NCBI GenBank assembly: GCA_019359495.1
Contig: JAHHHF010000088.1
Span: 48,785 to 112,784 of the forward strand
Length of the DNA stretch: 64,000 nucleotides
Direction: 5' to 3'
Source of the DNA: Goleter apudmare HA4340-LM2
GTDB lineage: Bacteria > Cyanobacteriota > Cyanobacteriia > Cyanobacteriales > Nostocaceae
In this document: in pieces, positions 35,561-44,118 of the stretch
How the letters are laid out: each line of letters starts with the position of its first letter
How positions within the stretch are numbered: the first letter of the stretch is position 1
Program-made: the position numbers and the translations under genes
Notes under the pieces: model-generated
The model's input: only the letters and a program-made list of their open reading frames with translations
What the model was told of the DNA's origin: nothing
Database searches by the model: none

Positions 35561-36919
35561 ATGGCAATCAATCCTCATCAAAAAGAGGCTGAATCAGCCA
35601 TTACCAAATCCAATATATCAAAGACAAAGCAAGAGTTTAACTGGAAAAATTGTTGGTATCCAGTCACTTTTATCCAAGATTTACCAACAGACCGTCCCTA
35701 CAGCTTTTCTCTTTATGATGAACCTTTTGTATTATTTAGAAATCAACAAGGAAAATTAGGTTGTTTAACAGACTTGTGTCCTCATCGTGCGGCTAAACTT
35801 TCCGATGGGCAAATTATTGATGGAAAAATCGAGTGTTTATACCACGGTTGGCAGTTCAGCACTGACGGTCAATGTTTACACATTCCTCAATTATTAAAAA
35901 ATGCTCAAATTCCCAGAAATGCTTGTATAAAATCCTTTGCAGTTGTAGAACGTCAAGGAATTGTTTGGATCTGGGCTGGGGAACCAGTAGCGGCTGATGA
36001 ACAGCGTATCCCTACTTTACCAGAGTTGGACAATCCAGAATTTGTGACTACAGACTTTATGTCCGATATTCCTTATAACCAAAACACGTTAATAGAAAAT
36101 GTGATTGATCCGGCTCATCTTCCTATTAGTCATGCTGGTACACTTAGTAATCGCCACGATGCTTTACCGTTAGAAATGGAAGTAATTACCCATTCTGTTG
36201 ATGGGATTTTCGGTAGATATCGTAATCAAGGAATACCCAATTTACCTTGGAATAATATTTCTTTTGTAGCTCCAAATTTAGTAGTAGTATACACAACTAT
36301 GAATGAAGAGCGTGATTGGTATCGTGGTGTGGCTGCCTATTCAATCCCTTTGGGAAATAACCAATGCCGTCTGTTATTTAGAAGTTTTCAAAATTTTTCT
36401 AGATGGCAGCTAAAGTTAATTCCTCGCTGGTTAGATCATTGTTATCGGCAAAAAATCCTAGAGCAAGATATGCCGCAAGCTGCGGAGCAACAAAAACATA
36501 TTGAGCGTTTGGGGAAAAGTCCCAAAGAAATATATCTACCACTCAACACATCTGATTTGTTCCCTTTAGAGTACCGCAAATGGTTAGATAAATATGGTGC
36601 ATATTTACCGTTTTATCAAGGCTATTCCACTGCAAAAACTCAAGTAGTAACTGAGAAAGGTAGTCTTTTCTCTCCCTTAGAACAGCGATTGTATTTCCAT
36701 ACAAAAATATGTAGTTCTTGCAACCGCGCTTATCAAACGACAAAATTAGTCAAACAGATTTTGATTGGGTTAGCGATCGCTCTCGCAGCTTTAGCTATAC
36801 TTACATCTGACTCTGGGATTTCTCCTGTGGCGGTTGCAGGTTCTTTATTAGCAGTAGTTTCAGCGTTTTTAGCCCAAAAACTAAAAACCAAGTTTGAGTA
36901 TTCCCACACTCGTCATTGA
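35561..36919 (+). CDS. Rieske oxygenase, PAO/Tic55-like
   Basis: 452 residues. The Rieske [2Fe-2S] domain has CPHRA (about residue 73) and CLYHGWQF (about 92). The mononuclear iron site is ENVIDPAHLPISHAG with two His. The C terminus carries CSSCNRAY, the CxxC motif of the PAO/Tic55/PTC52 family, then two hydrophobic helices (IGLAIALAALAIL and VAVAGSLLAVVSAFL) that would anchor it to the membrane. Plant members include pheophorbide a oxygenase, which opens the chlorophyll ring, and chlorophyllide a oxygenase relatives. The substrate here is unknown. AAGGA lies 7 nt before the ATG. A short-chain reductase gene follows after 35 bp, so the two are probably cotranscribed. A protein resembling the next enzyme of chlorophyll breakdown is encoded 10 kb away. 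Confidence 0.88.
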   Translation: MAINPHQKEAESAITKSNISKTKQEFNWKNCWYPVTFIQDLPTDRPYSFSLYDEPFVLFRNQQGKLGCLTDLCPHRAAKLSDGQIIDGKIECLYHGWQFSTDGQCLHIPQLLKNAQIPRNACIKSFAVVERQGIVWIWAGEPVAADEQRIPTLPELDNPEFVTTDFMSDIPYNQNTLIENVIDPAHLPISHAGTLSNRHDALPLEMEVITHSVDGIFGRYRNQGIPNLPWNNISFVAPNLVVVYTTMNEERDWYRGVAAYSIPLGNNQCRLLFRSFQNFSRWQLKLIPRWLDHCYRQKILEQDMPQAAEQQKHIERLGKSPKEIYLPLNTSDLFPLEYRKWLDKYGAYLPFYQGYSTAKTQVVTEKGSLFSPLEQRLYFHTKICSSCNRAYQTTKLVKQILIGLAIALAALAILTSDSGISPVAVAGSLLAVVSAFLAQKLKTKFEYSHTRH

Positions 36920-36954
36920 TATTATATGTTGAGCACAAATTCTAGCTCAAGCTT

Positions 36955-37746
36955 ATGAAAGTTGCACTTGTCACTGGAGGAACTCGTGGTATAGGTTTAG
37001 CCATTTCCCGCCAATTGGCAAAAGATGGCTTCAATCTGATTCTGGGATATAATTCTAACCATGATGATGCTCTTTCAGCCAAGATAGAGTTGGAAAAGTC
37101 TAACGTCAAGGTTGAAACTGTGGCTGGTGACATCAAGCAACTCCAAACCGTTGCAGCACTCTTCCAAGCAGTAGAAGAAAAATTTCACAGCCGACTGACT
37201 GCTTTTGTTCACGCTGCTGGTTATGCGATCGTTGCCACACTTCCCAGTGGATTCACTTTTGAACAGTATGAAGAGGCTCAAGAACTTTATCCAAAAGCCT
37301 TTCTGCGGTGCATGGAGAAGGCATTGAATTACATTCCAAACGGTGAGGGTCGGATAGTAGTCATCTCTGCTAGCGGTGTCCACAATCCAGGTAAAGTATA
37401 TGCTATGTCTGCTCCAGCAAAAGCAGGGATGGAGGTACTAGCCCAACACTATGCTTTAGCCGTAGCCCCACGGGGTATCACCGTCAATATTGTTACGCCT
37501 GGCTATATTAGAACTGAGGCTTGGGATGGATATCTCAAAGCCTTCCCCAACATTGATCAAGTACCTGCAAAAGCAACTCCTATTGGCAGATGGGGTCAAC
37601 CCGATGATGTGGCTCCGTTGGTGGCTTTTCTGTGTTCAGAGCAAAGTAGATTTATCACAGGTCAGCATATTTATGTTGATGGTGGATTAGGACTTTCATT
37701 ATTTTGGAATATTCATCAAATCAGTGAAAATCTTCAGAGAGATTAG
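36955..37746 (+). CDS. Short-chain dehydrogenase with FabL-like Y-x6-K site
   Basis: 263 residues, Rossmann fold. The cofactor motif is TGGTRGIG, with an Asn-Ala-Ala-Gly-like stretch VHAAGYA. The active site is Ser in VVISASG and VYAMSAPAKAG: Tyr and Lys are separated by six residues, as in the enoyl-ACP reductases FabI/FabL, where ordinary SDR enzymes have three. The C-terminal half (TPGYIRTEAWDGYLKAFP, then GQHIYVDGGLG) resembles FabL of Bacillus more than FabI. So it could reduce an enoyl thioester or a related double bond, with NADPH likely. It lies 35 bp after the Rieske gene and probably shares its promoter. The family branch is inferred from spacing and alignment by eye. Confidence 0.82.
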   Translation: MKVALVTGGTRGIGLAISRQLAKDGFNLILGYNSNHDDALSAKIELEKSNVKVETVAGDIKQLQTVAALFQAVEEKFHSRLTAFVHAAGYAIVATLPSGFTFEQYEEAQELYPKAFLRCMEKALNYIPNGEGRIVVISASGVHNPGKVYAMSAPAKAGMEVLAQHYALAVAPRGITVNIVTPGYIRTEAWDGYLKAFPNIDQVPAKATPIGRWGQPDDVAPLVAFLCSEQSRFITGQHIYVDGGLGLSLFWNIHQISENLQRD

Positions 37747-37876
37747 CTATTTTCATAAAAGCATTCAAGTAGTTTATTTACTAATAAAATCTTAAGTAGG
37801 GTGTGTTATGGCTTTAGCCTAACGCACCACTATATAGCTGATATTTTCGCCAGTCTTTGTAGAAATAACATTTAGC

Positions 37877-38671
37877 TTATAAAGTTTTATCCCACTCTAA
37901 TTGATGAGCTAAACCATACTTGATAAAATCTTCTGCTTTAGCTTGATCACTTTTACCAAAAACACCTAAGCTGTAAGGATTATCTTGCATCCGTTGTGTG
38001 ACTTGCTCTTGTTCAAATCTGACCACTTCCTCTCTAGGTTGCTCAGGTTTAAAAAAGTCCACAACCAAAACTGTGCGATCATAATTGGTGTAATTATGTG
38101 GACAATGCGGATAGCTATGATCTAAAACCATGAATTCTCCTTCATGCCAATAAAGCTGCTCATGACAAATTTTCATAGCCACATCCCCCTCTGGCACAAT
38201 CAATCCTAAATAGCCACGATTCATGTGAGGGTTATAGTTCACATGCAACTTAATATCCAAGCCTGGATGGAATGTGCCAAAGTACGCATTTCTGATAATC
38301 TCATCATTACTAAAGTTTACTTGTTTGATTACCTTAGCCAAATTGGAGAAATATTTTTCTCTTAAAACCAGAGCTTTTTTTGATGCCTGAGATGTTCCAT
38401 AATCAAGATATGTTATTTGATGAAATTGAATATATTCTTCGATAAAAAGACCTTGAAATAAAATCCCAAAAGCACTGTATTTGGAATTACCTTTAGTTTT
38501 AATAGTTTGGCTCTTAGGGCCAAGAACATCGTAAGTAAACTTTAACTCCTCATGAGATGCCTGCTGAATAAAGTGTGTAAACTCATCTCTAATCATTTCC
38601 CAACTATCTTGTAAAGGCTTGAGAAAAGAAAACTGTTCTGGGTTGAGATGATACTCATTAAAACATGCCAT
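37877..38671 (-). CDS. Aspartyl/asparaginyl beta-hydroxylase-like dioxygenase
   Basis: About 264 residues. The C-terminal part shows the pattern of the AspH/Fe(II)-2-oxoglutarate dioxygenases: HPGLDIKLHVNYNPH with a metal-binding His, GDVAMKICHEQLYWHEGE, then VLDHSYPHCPHNYT with the distal His, and YDRTVLVVDFFKP with the Arg that binds 2-oxoglutarate. It would hydroxylate an Asp, Asn or similar side chain in a peptide or small molecule. The start at 38671 (MACFNEYHL) is set by AGGAG 8 nt upstream; the frame continues to 38704 without a ribosome site. Its neighbours on both sides run on the plus strand, so it is transcribed alone. Confidence 0.82.
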   Translation of the reverse strand: MACFNEYHLNPEQFSFLKPLQDSWEMIRDEFTHFIQQASHEELKFTYDVLGPKSQTIKTKGNSKYSAFGILFQGLFIEEYIQFHQITYLDYGTSQASKKALVLREKYFSNLAKVIKQVNFSNDEIIRNAYFGTFHPGLDIKLHVNYNPHMNRGYLGLIVPEGDVAMKICHEQLYWHEGEFMVLDHSYPHCPHNYTNYDRTVLVVDFFKPEQPREEVVRFEQEQVTQRMQDNPYSLGVFGKSDQAKAEDFIKYGLAHQLEWDKTL

Positions 38672-38838
38672 TGGCTGTTCTCCTGAAGCTAACTGCATAA
38701 ACAACTGTTACATAGTAATGGGATTTGATATGTGTTCCGGTACGATGTAGAAATTTCTGAGTAAACCATAACTACATCTCATACCAATTTAATATGAAGA
38801 TACATATAATTATTTTGGCATATATGAAACTTTAAAAA

Positions 38839-38887
38839 CCCTCTGCGTACCTTTGCGCTAACCTCTGTGTCCCTCCGCGTTAAAAAA
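38839..38887. repeat. Interspersed CTCTGCG-type repeat
   Basis: A CCTCTGCGTACCTTTGCGCTAACC-like stretch continues into CTCTGTGTCCCTCCGCG. It is the same family, in reverse complement, as the CCGCAGAGGCGCAGAGGACAC stretch in the element at 58249 and the coding insertion in the MalK-type gene at 22070. The roughly 330 bp divergent gap around it (38672-39002) shows nothing else. Confidence 0.55.
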
Positions 38888-39002
38888 AGTTATAATTTGG
38901 TTCGCTCTCACAACACATCAATATTTAATTCCCAAATCGCTGTATTCCTCCGTTACCTCTTCCCTTGCCTGATAGTGTAATTATTTTAGTGTGAGGTCTA
39001 TC

Positions 39003-40472
39003 GTGTCTGACACTCCCCAATTAGATAAAATTATCAAAAATGTGCGGGTAGTGAATCCTCATAAGGATGTCATAGAAACCCTTGATTTGGGGATTAAGGA
39101 TGGTAAATTTGTCCAGATTGCCCCTAATATTAGCTCAGACACAGGTAAAGAGGTATTTGATGGCAAAAACCTCCTCGGTTTTCCTGGAGTCGTAGACGCC
39201 CATATGCACATCGGTATTTATCAACCCCTCAATCAAGATGCAGTTACTGAAACCAAAGCAGCGGCGATGGGGGGAGTCACAACTAGTCTTAATTACATCC
39301 GCACCGGGCAGTATTATCTCAACAGAGGCGGCGCTTATAAAGACTTTTTCCCCGAAGTTTTAGCCTTATCGACAGGTAATTTTTTTGTAGATTATGGCTA
39401 TCACATTGCACCTATAGCCAGCCAACATATCGACGAAATACCCTTACTGTTTGAAGAACATGGTGTATCTTCGTTTAAAATTTTTATGTTTTACGGCGGT
39501 TATGGGTTGCATGGTTTGTCAGAAAAACAAAACCTCTTTTTGATGATTAATAAAGAGGAACGCTATGATTTTGCCCATTTTGAATTTATTATGCGCGGTT
39601 TAGCTCGCTTAATAGCAGATCATCCAGAAGCGCGAGCTACTATTAGCTTAAGTTTGCATTGTGAAGTAGCAGAAATTCTCAACGCCTATACAAAAATTGT
39701 AGAAAATGACTCCAGTTTAAGTGGACTGCAAGCTTACAGTGCAGCGCGTCCTCCTCATTCCGAAGGGTTAGCAATTTGCATAGCTTCTTATTTAGCTCAT
39801 GAAACCAACTGTGTAAACATCAATTTATTGCATCTGAGTTCGCGTAAAGCAATGGAAGCAGCTTTGACAATGCAAACTGCTTTTCCTCATATTAATTTTC
39901 GGCGAGAAGTGACTGTGGGACATTTACTATTAGATGTCGATACTCCCAACGGTAATTTAGCAAAAGTTAACCCCCCGATTCGACCTCGTGCCGATGTGGA
40001 ATATTTATGGCAAGCTGTACTTAATCATCAAGTAGATTGGATAGTTAGTGACCATGCTTGTTGTGCTGCGGAACAAAAAAGAAGTGCGAAAAACCCGAAC
40101 AATATTTGGTTAGCAAAGTCTGGTTTCGGCGGTACTGAATATTTACTTTCTGGTGTTATTAGTGAAGGTAGCAAGCGAGGAATGTCCTACAACCACATGG
40201 CAAGATTGCTATCGTGGAACCCATCACGGCGTTTTGGTGTATTAGCAAAAGGGGATATTGCTATTGGTTATGATGCTGATTTAGTATTAGTAGATCCCAA
40301 TGAAAGTTTTGTGGTACATGCTGCTGAATCAGAGTCGCAACAAGGTTATACACCCTTTGAAGGTGTGGAGTTAACGGGACGGGTGAAAAGTACTTTTTTA
40401 CGGGGAAATTTAATTTACAATAACGGGCAGGTTTTAGGTTCACCCACTGGACGTTATATCAAAAGATGTTAG
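39003..40472 (+). CDS. Dihydropyrimidinase/allantoinase-type amidohydrolase
   Basis: 489 residues, amidohydrolase superfamily with a binuclear metal site. Present are the HxH of FPGVVDAHMHIG, the Lys (normally carbamylated) in SSFKIFMFYGGYG, His in SLHCEV, His in LLHLSSRKA and Asp in VSDHACC. The last 60 residues (GYDADLVLVDP) form the composite beta domain. The family hydrolyses cyclic amides: hydantoin, dihydropyrimidine, allantoin or dihydroorotate; the exact substrate is not set by motifs. GTG 39003 is chosen as start because GAGG sits about 7 nt before it. It is divergent from the dioxygenase gene. It stands alone on its strand, but with a bicupin gene facing it. Confidence 0.88.
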   Translation: MSDTPQLDKIIKNVRVVNPHKDVIETLDLGIKDGKFVQIAPNISSDTGKEVFDGKNLLGFPGVVDAHMHIGIYQPLNQDAVTETKAAAMGGVTTSLNYIRTGQYYLNRGGAYKDFFPEVLALSTGNFFVDYGYHIAPIASQHIDEIPLLFEEHGVSSFKIFMFYGGYGLHGLSEKQNLFLMINKEERYDFAHFEFIMRGLARLIADHPEARATISLSLHCEVAEILNAYTKIVENDSSLSGLQAYSAARPPHSEGLAICIASYLAHETNCVNINLLHLSSRKAMEAALTMQTAFPHINFRREVTVGHLLLDVDTPNGNLAKVNPPIRPRADVEYLWQAVLNHQVDWIVSDHACCAAEQKRSAKNPNNIWLAKSGFGGTEYLLSGVISEGSKRGMSYNHMARLLSWNPSRRFGVLAKGDIAIGYDADLVLVDPNESFVVHAAESESQQGYTPFEGVELTGRVKSTFLRGNLIYNNGQVLGSPTGRYIKRC

Positions 40473-40587
40473 GAAGCTAATAAATAATTAATTATTTATT
40501 TATTTTTTTTCATGCGCCGAGATTCGATATTTTACAAACTATTTTAGTTTTTATTTGTATATCATCTGGAGATTAAAATGTTGACCA

Positions 40588-41484
40588 TTAATCTCCCTGT
40601 ACGTATGACAAAACTGTACCAATTTTTGATAAATCTCGATCAACTCTGATAAAGAATAGGCCACCATCATCTGTTCTATGCCAAGGAGCAATGGTAAAAC
40701 TGGGAACGTAGGCAAAGCAATCTTTGGCAAGACGATAATCTCCAATATCACAGTACCCAGCTAAACAATAACCCTCTTCGTTATAACATTGTATTTCTGC
40801 ATAGATACCGTCATAATGGGGCAAGATAGCAAGTAACCATACTCCACCACCGTTAGCATCTTTCCTTAACCATTTCTTACTTGCTTTTACAAATTGCACT
40901 GTATCAGCTTTACCCCACGGTAGCAATTTACTATCCAACACTGGGATAAATTCATTTAACCTCGCATCTGGATGATTACTGGATAAATTTTTATATTCTA
41001 AATTACCATTCTCCATCCAAAGGATTTCTACACCTTCACTACCTAACACTCGCCAATCACCAAATTGCATTCCAGCAGGAATAAAAGTGTAGCAATGCTT
41101 AGTCAGTTTCCATTCACCAATTTGGATTTCTCCATTGATTACGAAAAGCTCTAAATCAGCAGTAAATATTCCAGATGGTACTTGAAATTCTGACGGGAAC
41201 ACAACTCTTGATGTAGAGGCTCCACAATCTTGCCATGTCAGCAATCTACGGCTTCCAATTGCTACCTCGTCCGGTATTCCGTTGATTCGCCATCCATGTT
41301 CTTCTACGGTATTGCTGTCAAAAAAAATATATTTACGAGATAGGTATTCTGGAGAAATTGCAGTACGTCTTCCCGATAAGTTCATGCGTCCTCTACCGTC
41401 TCCACCCCAGTCTTCCTTAACAGAGGTTATATGCAATGGTTCATTTGTCTCTTCTTTGGACATAGAATTGTCTATCTCTTCCAT
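40588..41484 (-). CDS. Bicupin protein, DUF4437-like
   Basis: 298 residues with two similar beta-barrel halves. The first is about 60-170 (TSRVVFPSEFQVPSGIFTADLELFVINGEIQIGEW, KHCYTFIPAGMQFGDWRVLG) and the second about 190-295 (TVQFVKASKKWLRKD, GYCDIGDYRLAKDCFAYVPS). Each half keeps the ChrR-like cupin pattern, but with few His residues, so metal binding is uncertain. Cupins of this type are often dioxygenases, isomerases or anti-sigma-like sensors; the role here is unknown. AAGGAG lies about 8 nt before the ATG at 41484, a strong ribosome site. It is convergent with the amidohydrolase and upstream, on the same strand, of nothing recognised in the pathway sense. Confidence 0.72.
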   Translation of the reverse strand: MEEIDNSMSKEETNEPLHITSVKEDWGGDGRGRMNLSGRRTAISPEYLSRKYIFFDSNTVEEHGWRINGIPDEVAIGSRRLLTWQDCGASTSRVVFPSEFQVPSGIFTADLELFVINGEIQIGEWKLTKHCYTFIPAGMQFGDWRVLGSEGVEILWMENGNLEYKNLSSNHPDARLNEFIPVLDSKLLPWGKADTVQFVKASKKWLRKDANGGGVWLLAILPHYDGIYAEIQCYNEEGYCLAGYCDIGDYRLAKDCFAYVPSFTIAPWHRTDDGGLFFIRVDRDLSKIGTVLSYVQGD

Positions 41485-41554
41485 ATATTTATAACTCCTT
41501 GAATGGTAAGGTAAGCTAAGAAATTAACGCGCCTATACTGGGTAGATTAATTGT

Positions 41555-42946
41555 TCATTCAGATAATCGGCGTTTAATTTCCTCTGCCAAATCTACCAAC
41601 GCTACTTCTACTTGCTCACCCGTTTTCAAATCTTTCAGCGATGACTTTTGCGCCGCCGCTTCTTCAGAACCAATAATGACGCAGAATTGAATACCTTGTT
41701 TGTCGGCTAACTGGAATTGTTTACCCAAACCTTTTTTATCAAAGCTAGTAATAACATTAATCCCCGCCTGACGCAGATTTTGTGACACTTTTAAATAAAT
41801 CGGCATCAAATCATCTTGCATGTTCACTACCATTACTTGTGCAGGTGTGGCGGATAAAGTGCTAAGAATACCAGCTTTCAGTAAGCGGCTAATTAAGCGA
41901 GTTAAGCCGATAGAAATTCCGACACCAGGCATTTTCTCGCCTAAAAATGTGCCGACTAATTCTTCATATCTACCACCAGAGCAAATACTGCCCAAGGCTT
42001 CATGCCCTAATAAAGTTGTTTCGTAGACAGTACCTGTATAATAATCAAGACCGCGTGCGATCGCTAAATCAATACAAAAACGATTTTCCGCTACTCCCAG
42101 ATTACGCACGCCTGTAATCACTGTTTCTAACTCGCTCACTCCTAGAGCAAATTTTTCTGCATCAGGGAGGTTTTGGGCAAGGTGCTTGAGTTTATCTAAT
42201 ACCTCATCAACTGAGCCATCAATTTTAATAAAGTCGATAATTTTTTGCGTCTGCTCTGGTAAAATTCCTTCTGTCTCTAAATGCTGCTTAACTTTAGTCT
42301 CACCAACTTTTTCTAAAGTATCGACAATACTAATACAGGTTTTAATCTTATTTTCTGCAATTCCTACTGATTGAAAGAAACCTGTGAGAATTTTACGGTT
42401 ATTAATACGAATCAGAAAATCACCAATATTAATAGCTTCAAATATTTCAGTGATAATTGCTGGCATTTGAGCATCATAAAGCAAGCTCAGTTGAGAGCGA
42501 GCAACTACATCAATATCACACTGACGAAACTGACGGAATCTGCCATCTTTTGCTCGTTCACCACGAAAGACTACATCCATTTGATAACGAGCAAAAGGAA
42601 AGGTTAATTCATTTAAGTGACGGGCAATGTAAGCTGCTAAAGGCACTGTTTGGTCAAATTTTAAGGCTCTAGCTTCCGAACCTGTTTCACCTGCTTTATC
42701 TTTTTCTGCTTGGCGATTTGGCGGTAGGATCGGATCGATACCATAAATAATATTGTCGCCTTGATTACCTTTGGCTTGTAGCACTTCTAAGCGTTCTACG
42801 GCAGGGGTTTCAATTGGTGTAAATCCATAGCTTTCAAAAACTCGACGGATGGTATCTAGTAAATATAATTCTAAGCGCTTTTCACTAGGTAGAAATTCAG
42901 GGAAGCCGCTAGGAGTAGAAAAATTAATTTTTTCACCTTTTGCCAT
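41555..42946 (-). CDS. hisS: Histidyl-tRNA synthetase
   Basis: 463 residues, class II aminoacyl-tRNA synthetase. Motif 2 is FRGERAKDGRFRQFRQCDIDVV, the His-specific loop GLDYYTGTVYE (about residue 305), and motif 3 is MPGVGISIGLTRLISRLL. The C-terminal anticodon-binding domain begins about residue 355 (AQVMVVNMQDDLMPIYLKV). It charges tRNA-His in the cytoplasm. A catalytic HisS rather than the regulatory paralogue HisZ, because the Arg and Gly residues of motifs 2 and 3 are intact. It lies between the bicupin (after) and a miniature repeat (before), with its own promoter region, so this housekeeping gene interrupts the surrounding set of unusual enzymes. Confidence 0.95.
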   Translation of the reverse strand: MAKGEKINFSTPSGFPEFLPSEKRLELYLLDTIRRVFESYGFTPIETPAVERLEVLQAKGNQGDNIIYGIDPILPPNRQAEKDKAGETGSEARALKFDQTVPLAAYIARHLNELTFPFARYQMDVVFRGERAKDGRFRQFRQCDIDVVARSQLSLLYDAQMPAIITEIFEAINIGDFLIRINNRKILTGFFQSVGIAENKIKTCISIVDTLEKVGETKVKQHLETEGILPEQTQKIIDFIKIDGSVDEVLDKLKHLAQNLPDAEKFALGVSELETVITGVRNLGVAENRFCIDLAIARGLDYYTGTVYETTLLGHEALGSICSGGRYEELVGTFLGEKMPGVGISIGLTRLISRLLKAGILSTLSATPAQVMVVNMQDDLMPIYLKVSQNLRQAGINVITSFDKKGLGKQFQLADKQGIQFCVIIGSEEAAAQKSSLKDLKTGEQVEVALVDLAEEIKRRLSE

Positions 42947-43001
42947 ATTTTAACTCTGCTAATTTTAGTCGTGAGATATTAGTGATAATGGTGCGTTACA
43001 C

Positions 43002-43095
43002 TACTAGCGTGTCTAGCCTTAAATGTTGCAATAAATTGCCTTGTAGTACGGGCATCTTGCCCGTTTTAATTAGCGGGCAAGATGCCCGTACTATA
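43002..43095. repeat. Palindromic element with a TACTAGCGTGTCTAG left end and 19 bp perfect hairpin
   Basis: The left end TACTAGCGTGTCTAGCC...AAATGTTGCA matches the termini at 15541 and 58249. Inside, AGTACGGGCATCTTGCCCG (43045-43063) and its exact reverse complement (43074-43092) form a 19 bp stem with a 10 nt loop. The right terminus is not seen, so the copy may be truncated. It lies between hisS and the DUF3598 gene. Confidence 0.65.
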
Positions 43096-43124
43096 AATAG
43101 TATATTTGTTTGAGAATGTGGTAA

Positions 43125-43571
43125 CTATTGTAGCCGTTCTTCTTTGATAAGGGTACGTTGGTAGATTTGATGATTTTTAAACCAATGCCAGGTGCGAGCA
43201 CGATGGTTATTATCAGGACTAATTTGAATCATTTCATATAAGTGAATATCTGGCACTGTCTTATAAGCAAACCATAAAATAACTATAGAGTCGTCAACTT
43301 CCCAGGCTTTTCCTTGAATACGGTCAGTATCAAACCAAAGCTTTTTATCACAATATTCTCCGGGAAATCTATGTTCTTCTTGCTTACCATCAAACCACTT
43401 GTAGCGATTGATTTGGTAATAAGAAAAAGGGCTATTTTCTGGGAACTGGCAGGTTAAATGAGATTCGTATTTGTCGAGAATGTTTCCTGCATTATCCACT
43501 AATGTATATGTACCGACCCAATCTCCTTCATGACGGGCAAGTACGGGCATTTCTTCTCGGATTGTAGACAT
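43125..43571 (-). CDS. DUF3598-like protein (148 aa)
   Basis: ATG 43571 is preceded by AAAAGGAG at 7 nt spacing; an upstream codon at 43619 lacks a site. The sequence (MPVLARHEGDWVGTYTLVDNAGNILDKYESHL, then YYQINRYKWFDGKQEEHRFPG and CDKKLWFDTDRIQGKAWEVDD, WFAYKTVPDIHLYEMIQIS) fits the DUF3598 group, calycin-like beta barrels of cyanobacteria and plants that may bind small hydrophobic or pigment molecules. It has no signal peptide or membrane helix. It runs on the same strand as the ALDH, nitrilase-like and RCCR-like genes, though a pseudogene lies between. Binding of an intermediate is an inference from the fold only. Confidence 0.75.
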   Translation of the reverse strand: MSTIREEMPVLARHEGDWVGTYTLVDNAGNILDKYESHLTCQFPENSPFSYYQINRYKWFDGKQEEHRFPGEYCDKKLWFDTDRIQGKAWEVDDSIVILWFAYKTVPDIHLYEMIQISPDNNHRARTWHWFKNHQIYQRTLIKEERLQ

Positions 43572-43648
43572 TACACAACTCCTTTTAGACTTAGTGCAAT
43601 TGTTGTAGAGATGTTGCAAGGCATCGTCTCTACTGCTATGTTCTCATA

Positions 43649-44053
43649 TCATTGATTAGGTTCAATACCTTGCGATGTCTGACGACAAGCCGCTTCTCTT
43701 CGAGAGGCTTTGCCAACGCGTCTACGCAATAATGCTTCTAGCCGTTCTGCTCGTTGTCGTTCCACATCTGCCCGTTGTTGTGCTATTTGTTGACCCTCTA
43801 CACCCGTGGGAATAACTTGGCCAGAGCGATCGCACCAACACAACCATAACTGATTTGTGGTATCTTCAAACTCCCCCAACCATAGCGTTAGACCTAACCC
43901 AACCGTTTCTAACCACACAGACTGCCCCGTTGCTACAATCCCCTCAGCAGGAGTGAGTTCGATATACCGTCCCACAGCGATCGCCCACACGCGCAATAAT
44001 GCCCCATTTATGTCAGTCTCACCTTGAATCTGTCGCAGGGGGTCAAATACCAC
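43649..44053 (-). pseudogene. Remnant of a Uma2 (DUF820) family nuclease-like gene
   Basis: Only the C-terminal third of the family is left: VFDPLRQIQGET, LTPAEGIVATGQSVWL, and GLGLTLWLGEFEDTTNQLWLCW, then a Gln/Arg coiled end. The catalytic PD-(D/E)xK-like core is missing. No ATG and no ribosome site precede it. The final 25 or so codons (RRRVGKASRREAACRQ) are read from an interspersed repeat (GCTTCTCTTCGAGAGGC-type), which probably destroyed the natural end. Uma2-like genes are very numerous in Nostocales and decay often. Confidence 0.72.
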
Positions 44054-44118
44054 ATAAAAATTAACAAGGAACCTGACGAGGGCTAAGTCAAAATTTCCTA
44101 TGCCTTATGCCCAATCAT

